A stretch of DNA of 64,000 bases, taken from NCBI GenBank assembly GCA_029262995.1, contig JAJCYH010000005.1:1-64000 (forward strand), read 5' to 3'. Made by a program: the position numbers and the translations under genes. Of the stretch, positions 1 to 7,564 are shown in pieces (position 1 is the first letter of the stretch; every line of letters begins with the position of its first letter). The notes beneath the pieces are model-generated. The model saw only the letters and a program-made list of their open reading frames with translations. It was not told the DNA's origin and ran no database searches. The DNA is from Saprospiraceae bacterium (GTDB lineage: Bacteria; Bacteroidota; Bacteroidia; Chitinophagales; Saprospiraceae).

Positions 1-444
1 AGAAATCAAAGGTTAAAAATAATTCATGATAATATTTATAAACTAACAAAGCTTCCTAATAATCAACTATGGAAAGGAAATGACTTTTGTTCCTATTCAT
101 TTCTAAATAAAATCGATAGTATAATTATAAAAAAAATCCCAAATAAAAAAAGCCTGAGAAAACCTTATGATATTAGTTCATGGAATAGATTTGAACTTAT
201 TGAAGAAATAACAAATAAGGAACAAATTAAGAAACTTCAAGTTTTATTTAAATCTGGTAAGAAAACAAATCCTTTGACTGAAGATATTTACTTAAACCTA
301 TTCAAAAAAGAAAATTATTACTTACTAGAATTTTATAATGAATCTAAAAAATTAAAAACAATCAGCTACTACAATAAGTACCTACGAACATCTCAAATAT
401 GTTGGACATGTATAAAGAAAAAATATATAATTAACAGCATGTAA
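1..444 (+). CDS. 3' end of a hypothetical protein (truncated by window edge)
   Basis: Frame 1 is open from base 1 to TAA at 442-444 (RNQRLKIIHDNIYKLTKLPNNQLW...CIKKKYIINSM*). Confidence 0.55.
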   Translation, partial: RNQRLKIIHDNIYKLTKLPNNQLWKGNDFCSYSFLNKIDSIIIKKIPNKKSLRKPYDISSWNRFELIEEITNKEQIKKLQVLFKSGKKTNPLTEDIYLNLFKKENYYLLEFYNESKKLKTISYYNKYLRTSQICWTCIKKKYIINSM

Positions 445-513
445 TGGCTAGAAGTAATTACTTGTTCTCACCTGCTTCTAAAAATTCTCGCAACGTTAGA
501 CAACCGAGTTTAG

Positions 514-810
514 ACTTGGGAGGTTAATACATTTTTATTATGTGAGACAGATGATGATATAACTAGACCAGTGTCTTCTCCTCCGATAATTTCCCCTATG
601 GATGTATGTGTATCCCCAGGTGATGATTTGAGTTTAGATGAACATTTGAATTTACCTATAGGTATAGGTTCTAGATGGGTAGCACCAACCGATAGAGTCG
701 AATATATTAACGGAGTAAAACATGTTGTAGTTGGAACTGATTTAACTTGTGATAATCATCGATCCCACTCAGCCAACCACTTGCCTGCCGAAGGTAAAAC
801 CGTATGGTAG
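514..810 (+). pseudogene. Possible fragment of a surface/adhesin protein (DITRPVSSPPIISPMDVCVSPGDDLSL...)
   Basis: Open frame 514-810 without a convincing start; composition like a secreted Ig-like module; followed directly by a terminator hairpin and an IS end-like repeat array. Confidence 0.3.
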
Positions 811-812
811 GT

Positions 813-836
813 CCGCAATTGATATTGCGGTTTTAT
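813..836 (+). terminator. Rho-independent terminator-like hairpin
   Basis: CCGCAATtgatATTGCGG followed by TTTTAT. Confidence 0.5.
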
Positions 837-852
837 ACTTGATCTTAAAAAG

Positions 853-924
853 TGGCACGGTTTGAACTGAAATCACTGGCACAGACCCGACCGAAATAGC
901 TGGCATGGGTTGATCCGTTTTAAC
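853..924. mobile_element. Orphan IS21-family-like terminal repeat array (solo end)
   Basis: Three degenerate 24-bp units beginning TGGCACGG (853), TGGCACAG (877), TGGCATGG (901); first two units carry GAAAT at the same offset. No istA/istB nearby. Confidence 0.5.
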
Positions 925-962
925 CAACTCCAAAGCTAAATTTTCCTTGGTTAAATATTAGG

Positions 963-2446
963 TTAATTAATTTTAATAAATCTAGCCTTATTTAATTTTG
1001 GGGTATTTTTCATTCTTGCTATAACATTATAAACCCCGTTTGAATAACCCGATATATCAAGAGCAATTGTATGATTATTTGAATGAGATATATATTTGTC
1101 AACTACTCTTCCTAAATTATCAATTATTTCAATATATAGTGGATTTGATCCGGATTGTTTTAGATAAATAATGTTATTAGATGGATTAGGGTACAGCGAA
1201 ATATTTTCTTCGTCAATATTTAATACCGAAACAGAAGTCGTATCTAAATGCCCGGTAGAATCAACTTTGAGTAAGATTGATTGAGTCCATGGCAAATCTT
1301 CATCTTCAGAATCAAATAAAATGCTTTCACCAACAACCAGATAACCTCCGTCACTGGTTGCAATTATATCATGAAAAGATTCTCTTATATTTAGTCCAGA
1401 CCTAAAACTGAAAGTATAATACCAAAGGCTATCACCATCATATGATAATTTACCAATGCTTGGTATTAAGATAGAAGTATCCTTTGTAGGTGTTTGGTAA
1501 CTTTTAGCACCAACCAGCACATAGCCATCTAAATTAGTAGATTCAACTACAGCATTCCAATCAGGATATTCATCTACAGTTTGTAGATGATCTCCTATTC
1601 CTGCAGTCCATATATGTCTTCCATTTTTATCAAATTTTACTGCACCAGATCTAACTGAAAAATTGCCACCTTTTTGAGTAACTCTATTTCCTGTGCAAAT
1701 AATATTGTCTTCAAAATCTATTTCTAATCCTTCTCTATAGCTAAAATTCGCTTCAAAGTCAGTTTGGGAAGTTGATGTAATAAGGTTAAGATTCGGATCA
1801 AAAATTAAAACAAAAGTCGAATCTATCCATCACTTGTTTCGGCAGCAACTATTATATTTCCTTCAGAGTTAAATCTCATATTCCTTGCTATAAGATTTTT
1901 ACCAGCAATACGATGCCTAAAAATTATGGTGTCCAATTCGCTCAACATAATTACGGCAACCTCAGATTTAGATGTAGAAATATTTCTACCGCAGTAATAT
2001 CTTTTTTCTAGATTTTCTGATACAAGAAAAGAAGAAGGTCCAATGTCGAATTCAGTAAAATTAAACCTATCAATAATCTCTATTGATTTATTTTTTAGAT
2101 CATATTTAAAAATAGCTTGAATGCTACTTTTGCCAGTAAAAATATATGAATCAGAATTGCAAAAAGATCTGTCATATAAATTTAAACCATAAGTTGTATC
2201 ATTAGCTAATATGTTTCTATGAATTAAGTTCCCATTTATATCAAATTCTGCTACAAATGGTAACCAATAACCTTCAATTGAATCAAAGTACTGGCCACTT
2301 AAAATATAGGTATTATCACATTCTTGCACTTGATAAGCAGCATTGGGTTCTGCTGGATGTATATTAATCGTTGTTTTAAACCCCTTTTGTGCAGTAACTG
2401 GGCAATTTAATATTATACTAATAATTAATAAACTGAAGTGCTTCAT
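963..2446 (-). pseudogene. T9SS type A sorting domain protein, split by a single frameshift
   Basis: ORFs 1823..2446 (signal peptide MKHFSLLIISIILNCPVTAQ) and 963..1520 (ends in SLYPNPSNNIIYLKQ...GVYNVIARMKNTPKLNKARFIKIN) are joined by an uninterrupted third-frame reading (WIDSTFVLIFDPNLNLITSTSQTDFEANFSYREGLEIDFEDNIICTGNRVTQKGG...DGYVLVGAK) after a 1-nt shift near 1823-1830. Confidence 0.8.
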
Positions 2447-2852
2447 TGGTAATATTTAAATATAACAAAGCTAAAGAAACTGTGTTTAGGGAAATATTAG
2501 ATTATCATATTAAATGGCTGAAAGCTTACCCTCCGATTCCTGTAAGCTGACCCACCTAATAATATTGATGGATTAGTTGTGATTCATGACCCCAAAGATG
2601 ACAATAAAGCACACTCGTTTGTCATAGATAAAATTTCTAAAGGAAAGCAAAACCCAATACTTAAGTTATCAGCCGAAATCACCAGCAGCTAATATGTAAA
2701 ATTCAATTACATAACAATTGAATTCTGGAACATATTTAAAATAAAATACTAACTTGAAATTGCAAAAATCATTTATCATTTCGCAACTGCATATGCACTT
2801 GAACGTTAGTGCATAGGTAATGAAGAAATCCGAAAAACTAAAATCATATTAG

Positions 2853-2948
2853 ATGACAACGTCATTGATTCAAAAATACAATATACCAGGGCCTAGATAT
2901 ACCAGCTACCCCACAGTTCCATATTGGAGAGAAGAATATAATACCTAG
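2853..2948 (+). pseudogene. N-terminal remnant of oxygen-independent coproporphyrinogen III oxidase (HemN-like)
   Basis: [48 protein letters not shown] is the characteristic HemN N-terminus; stops after 31 aa. Confidence 0.75.
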
Positions 2949-2991
2949 ACAAATTTGAACCATAAATTTTTAAAACTAAATTGTGATTCAA

Positions 2992-3090
2992 ATGAAAAGA
3001 ACAAGAAGAAAACCTACCTACCGGCAGGCAGGTTCAGTCCTGAATTTAAAACGAAAGTTCGTCTGGAAATACTGGAGTGTTTATAAGTCG
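2992..3090 (+). pseudogene. IS3-family OrfA transposase 5' remnant, interrupted by a 20-bp palindrome
   Basis: ATGAAAAGAACAAGAAGAAAA (MKRTRRK) + 20 bp + TTCAGTCCTGAATTTAAAACGAAAGTTCGTCTGGAA (FSPEFKTKVRLE); removing the 20 bp restores MKRTRRKFSPEFKTKVRLEILECL*, typical of OrfA starts. Confidence 0.65.
3011..3034. repeat. GC-rich imperfect palindrome (REP-like), AACCTACCTACC/GGCAGGCAGGTT
   Basis: 10 of 12 arm positions pair; both mismatches are A-C on + strand (G-U wobble in minus-strand RNA). Confidence 0.8.
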
Positions 3091-3247
3091 ATTGATAGAT
3101 AATATATGGCAGAAGGCACAAAAAATTGAGGCATTGGAATATGGGTGGGGTGTTTTTGTAAGAGAAGACATTGGTACTCTTTATTATTCTGTTGGTGGAA
3201 TCATCAATACATATGATCTTGATTTTTTAGATATAGATATTAATTAG
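3077..3247 (+). pseudogene. C-terminal fragment of an unidentified protein (VFISRLIDNIWQKAQKIEALEYGWGVFVREDIGTLYYSVGGIINTYDLDFLDIDIN*)
   Basis: Protein-like open frame without a convincing upstream start, in a zone of truncated genes. Confidence 0.25.
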
Positions 3248-3369
3248 GATTATTTCTGTAAATTGATGGGGATGCAGAGAAAGGGTATTAAATGTGAAGA
3301 ATAAATCACATATACTATGCAATATTTATTTCAATATGTTAACCGGTATGTGCTATTAAAATAAGAAAT

Positions 3370-4284
3370 GTGAATTTTGAAGAAATAATACAAAGCGTTT
3401 ATTATAAGATCAAAGCAATCGAAGATAGAGGAAGTCTTGCATCTTATATTCCTGAATTAGAAAAGGTAGATCCAGATTGTTTTGGTGTGCATATTTCGAC
3501 AATAGACAATTTTAATTTTGGAATTGGAAATTACAATGACAAGTTTTCAATACAAAGTATAGCCAAAGTAATTTCTCTAAGTTTAGCTTATAGCAAATTA
3601 GGTGAAAAATTGTGGGACCGCGTAGGTGTTGAACCTTCAGGAACCGCATTTAATTCTCTTGTTCAACTTGAAGTTGAAAATGGGAAACCAAGGAATCCAT
3701 TTATTAACGCTGGAGCTCTGGTAGTGTCCGATATATTAATCAGCAATCTGAATAGTCCTAAAGAAGATTTTTTAAGCTTTGTAAATAGTCTTTCAAGTAA
3801 CTCTGAGATTTGTTATTCGAATAGAATCGCTACTTCAGAAAAGAATGTTGGATTCCGTAATGTTGCTCTTTGTAATTTTATAAAGTCATTTGGTAATATT
3901 GAAAATGAACCTTCTGATGTCCTCGACTTCTATTATAATCTTTGCTCACTGGAAATGAATTGCAAAGAAGTTTCAGAAGTATTCATTTTCTTGGCCAATG
4001 ACGGTCGTACATTGGTTGACAACAAACAAATACTATCAAAGAGTCAGTCTAAAAGGATAAATGCATTAATGCAAACCTGTGGATTTTATGATGAATCTGG
4101 TGAGTTTGCTTTTAAGGTAGGTCTTCCTGGTAAAAGTGGCGTTGGAGGAGGTATTGTCGCAGTGCATCCAAAACAATATACAATAGTTGTTTGGAGTCCT
4201 AAACTAAATAAAAAAGGAAATTCTTATAGGGGAATGAGATTTCTTGAAGAGTTTACCACAAAGTCTGAATTGTCAATATTTTAA
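3370..4284 (+). CDS. glsA: Glutaminase A
   Basis: FNSLVQLEVENGKPRNPFINAGALVVSD and LPGKSGVGGGIVAVHP are glutaminase motifs; GTG start. Confidence 0.93.
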   Translation: MNFEEIIQSVYYKIKAIEDRGSLASYIPELEKVDPDCFGVHISTIDNFNFGIGNYNDKFSIQSIAKVISLSLAYSKLGEKLWDRVGVEPSGTAFNSLVQLEVENGKPRNPFINAGALVVSDILISNLNSPKEDFLSFVNSLSSNSEICYSNRIATSEKNVGFRNVALCNFIKSFGNIENEPSDVLDFYYNLCSLEMNCKEVSEVFIFLANDGRTLVDNKQILSKSQSKRINALMQTCGFYDESGEFAFKVGLPGKSGVGGGIVAVHPKQYTIVVWSPKLNKKGNSYRGMRFLEEFTTKSELSIF

Positions 4285-4431
4285 ATAAGGGAACAACTTT
4301 TATTTTGTTTAAAATAAGCTGAATTATAGTTTTAGTAAAGAAAGACTGTGGATTCAGTAAATGATTAAATTAAAGACGAGACATCAAGTTTCTATTCGAA
4401 TTTATATTAAAGGAATAAAAGATACTTCAAT

Positions 4432-4893
4432 ATGAACAACACTGCAATTTTTAAGAAAGGAATTAAGCTATTCATATTTTTATATATCCTGATAGGAATT
4501 TATCTTTTGACGGATTGCATCATAAGGTCAGTAGGTTCTCCCTCTTCATATCTTTTATGGTTTGTTATGGTAATGATATTTATTGCTTCATTCGGCACAT
4601 TTATCTTAGCTCAAGTCATAACTTTTTTACATAGTTTTTTATATATGCTTATCGCAAAACGATATCTAAATCAGGCTTTGGCAAAAGCGGTAACTTCTAT
4701 ACTAATTTGCATTATTGTAATTATCTTTTATTTTATGATTATGATGGTCTTCGAAGATTTCCGCAATCAATTTACATTTGCAGAAAATGAAAGCCTAATT
4801 GAGAAAGCTATAAATATTCTTAAACAAGAATATATTGTCCCAAGTTTAGTGATTATTAGTACAATCTATTTATCTATAAAGTATGATGAATGA
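4432..4893 (+). CDS. Hypothetical membrane protein
   Basis: 153 aa, several hydrophobic helices. Confidence 0.6.
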   Translation: MNNTAIFKKGIKLFIFLYILIGIYLLTDCIIRSVGSPSSYLLWFVMVMIFIASFGTFILAQVITFLHSFLYMLIAKRYLNQALAKAVTSILICIIVIIFYFMIMMVFEDFRNQFTFAENESLIEKAINILKQEYIVPSLVIISTIYLSIKYDE

Positions 4894-5151
4894 TCAAGTT
4901 AGCATTTTATCTTTTGCATAAATTCTTCAAAATGTATTTTGACTAAATGCTAAATTCGTATTTGTACATCATTCCTGATGCAATTCAATTGTACATTATT
5001 TAATATTTTATGGTATCTTGATTTATAGAAGGTTCTTCCTAAGGGATTTTTTGTCTGAATGCTTTCAACATTAGACAAGACATTCATTCTATAGTATTTT
5101 AGTGATCCGTTAGGAAGTATAATCATTAGTTATTATTCAAAATTATTTATT

Positions 5152-5643
5152 ATGAATCCTATTGCTTTACTTCTATTCTTAATTATATTCTTGGGTGCGG
5201 GGCCTAGAGAAACATTAGAGCATTTTTTAAAGGCTAAAATAGTATCGGATTATAAAACTGTATACGAATTGCTGTTTGAAGAGAGCAGGGAAGGAAAGAC
5301 TTTGAACGAATTTCTTAGTACAAGAGATGAAGGTATGTTAATCTTTAGCTCTATGATGAAAAGGGCTGATTTTGAAATCGCAGAGTTTGTTGAAAATGGT
5401 GATAAGGCATCTGCGATTGTTAGAATTACACTACCGGATTTAATTAATATGGATAAGATTACCAACGAACTAATGCCTCTTTTTATGCCTTCTTTGGATA
5501 GAGAGAAAATATTAGATATTAATTTTGATTCTATTATAAGTATTCATTACCCAAATAATATTTATCCAACATTGACTAAGACTGATACAATGTATATGAT
5601 TACAGAAAACGATATATGGAAAATTGAGTTATTGAAAAAATAG
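5152..5643 (+). CDS. Hypothetical secreted protein
   Basis: 163 aa with N-terminal hydrophobic signal (MNPIALLLFLIIFLGAGP). Confidence 0.6.
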   Translation: MNPIALLLFLIIFLGAGPRETLEHFLKAKIVSDYKTVYELLFEESREGKTLNEFLSTRDEGMLIFSSMMKRADFEIAEFVENGDKASAIVRITLPDLINMDKITNELMPLFMPSLDREKILDINFDSIISIHYPNNIYPTLTKTDTMYMITENDIWKIELLKK

Positions 5644-5703
5644 CTTCTCCTAATTTTCAATAATTATGTGTTAATATTATTTCCATGGCTTAGTAACGAG
5701 TGT

Positions 5704-5738
5704 AAACTCCTTTCTAAGGAGTTTTGCATTTATTTTTT
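5704..5738. terminator. Bidirectional terminator hairpin between convergent genes
   Basis: Perfect 9-bp stem AAACTCCTT-tct-AAGGAGTTT between stops at 5643 (+) and 5744 (-). Confidence 0.75.
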
Positions 5739-5743
5739 ATTAA

Positions 5744-7009
5744 TTACAACTCCGGCGCCTTCCACTTCATATCCGCCACAGATAAGGCCTGAGATTTTGC
5801 TATCGCTTTGCCTGCTCTTTTTTTATCTGCGATCATTGCAAAAGTCATAATCAGACTTGTTCCAATAATAACAAATAACAAGATGCCTTCCGAAAAAGCA
5901 GGAATATTAGCTTTTGCAGGTATAGCATTAAACAATAAAACTGTAATTAAACCCCTAGGCGCAATGAACAATTGAGGCGTTATATCACTACCAATAGACA
6001 CTCTAAGTATGATAAAACGAATAACGTAGATCACTATTAAACACAAGGCTGAGACACCAACGACACTCCAGCTGAGTAATGATGAAAATACAATGGTAAT
6101 ACCAAAGATGACAAAGAAAAATGTACGGACAACAAATGCTGTCTCCAGAGTCACCACATGCAAACCGTGATATATTTCATTCGCCTTTACTTTGTCTAAC
6201 CATTTCTTAAGTGGTCCCTGGAAAAATAAATCCATATTAGCGATCACCAAGCCAAAAATCAATATGATAATCAGGGATGACAAGTGCATCAATTTGCCCA
6301 AGCTATATAAAAGCAGTAATACCGAAAGGAGAAGAAATTGTTTGGCATCACTTTTTACTTTCTGAAATATTAAAATGACGACATAACTAAAGATTAGTGA
6401 TAATACAATAGTTAATAATGTAGTCAAACCAAAGCCTAGCAATCCACCACTATGATCAACACCGTCGGCACTAGGAAGTTTGTTGGCTAGAAAGTAAAAC
6501 ACCATAATTCCTAAGATGTCGGAAAACGTACTTTCATAGATGTGGAATTCTTTTTTATCTCCTCTAAGGTGGGAAACACTAGGAATGATAATAGCACTTG
6601 AAAGGATAGATAGTGGGGTCGCATAAAGCCATGCATGTAAAGCATCCATTCCTTCTATGAAAAATTGTAATATCTCAGCAGTTATCCAAATCGATAACAT
6701 TAATCCTACTAAAGCAATGGCAAAAGATATTGTTATTGGTGCTATTTTATCTCTTGTTAATTTGAGTTCTAACGCCGCCTCCAATACGATCATTATCAAA
6801 CCTACGATACCAAGTATTTCCAGGATGGAAGAATAATCTATATTAGGTACACCTAAAGCTTGAAGTCCTAGATTGACGAAAACCCCTGTAATAATAAGCA
6901 TCAGAACGGAAGGTATACTTGTTTTTTTGGAAATTTCTCCAAAGAAAAAAGAGAGGATCAATATGACGGATGAACCTATAATGATTGCATATGGTGATGA
7001 AAAATCCAT
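5744..7009 (-). CDS. CPA-type cation:proton antiporter
   Basis: 421 aa polytopic; SIPSVLMLIITGVFVNL, GLIMIVLEAALELKL, SPLSILSSAIIIPSV-like and PRGLITVLLFNAIPA motifs; no TrkA-C domain. Confidence 0.85.
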   Translation of the reverse strand: MDFSSPYAIIIGSSVILILSFFFGEISKKTSIPSVLMLIITGVFVNLGLQALGVPNIDYSSILEILGIVGLIMIVLEAALELKLTRDKIAPITISFAIALVGLMLSIWITAEILQFFIEGMDALHAWLYATPLSILSSAIIIPSVSHLRGDKKEFHIYESTFSDILGIMVFYFLANKLPSADGVDHSGGLLGFGLTTLLTIVLSLIFSYVVILIFQKVKSDAKQFLLLSVLLLLYSLGKLMHLSSLIIILIFGLVIANMDLFFQGPLKKWLDKVKANEIYHGLHVVTLETAFVVRTFFFVIFGITIVFSSLLSWSVVGVSALCLIVIYVIRFIILRVSIGSDITPQLFIAPRGLITVLLFNAIPAKANIPAFSEGILLFVIIGTSLIMTFAMIADKKRAGKAIAKSQALSVADMKWKAPEL

Positions 7010-7011
7010 AG

Positions 7012-7560
7012 TTAGTTTTTATCTTTTATATAAATGACTTGAAATCCAGCCTTGGTTAAATATTGCCTTAGGCTTGATAAATAATTGTTTGAGGATAACT
7101 CCAGCGATACACGATACTCTATTCCATCAAACTCTATATTAGGTGAAGAACTAATTACGATGTAAGGTGCACTAAAAATACATTTACTCAATTTATTCCG
7201 AGCCTCACGCACTGAATCTTCTCCATTGGGCTTGCATAGGATGTTAATTATATTTAGTGAACTGGAATCATTATTATTTAGAATAATATTCTTTGTATCA
7301 CCTTTTTTGGACTTTATTATGAAAACATATAATAAAGCCAATGTGGCTATAATAATTCCATGAGTAACAGGATGCACAAGTTCGAAAGCAATGACTGAAA
7401 TTATTATTTGTAGTGGCACAATGTATTTTGGCAACCATGGCGTATACGTTCTTATTAAGTTGTTTCCCCAATTAGTACGCTTGTAAAATATTAGTACCAG
7501 CGCTTCTATAACTATGATTATCCAGAAAGTAGTCCAAGAAATTGTATACAGATCAATCAT
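7012..7560 (-). CDS. Small membrane protein with C-terminal soluble domain
   Basis: 182 aa; N-terminal TM helices, soluble C-terminus; 2 bp from the antiporter gene and 4 bp from the ATPase gene. Confidence 0.65.
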   Translation of the reverse strand: MIDLYTISWTTFWIIIVIEALVLIFYKRTNWGNNLIRTYTPWLPKYIVPLQIIISVIAFELVHPVTHGIIIATLALLYVFIIKSKKGDTKNIILNNNDSSSLNIINILCKPNGEDSVREARNKLSKCIFSAPYIVISSSPNIEFDGIEYRVSLELSSNNYLSSLRQYLTKAGFQVIYIKDKN

Positions 7561-7564
7561 TTTA

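Noticed and set aside
853-924. CRISPR-like periodicity at the 24-bp array
   Set aside because: Units are contiguous and degenerate with no spacers; fits IS21-type terminal repeats better.
2534-2560. AGCTTAC...GTAAGCT dyad followed by CTGACCCACC, resembling another IS end
   Set aside because: Only a 7-bp dyad and no repeated units; too weak to call, although the following open frame (NIDGLVVIHDPKDDNKAHSF...SS*) may be another gene fragment.
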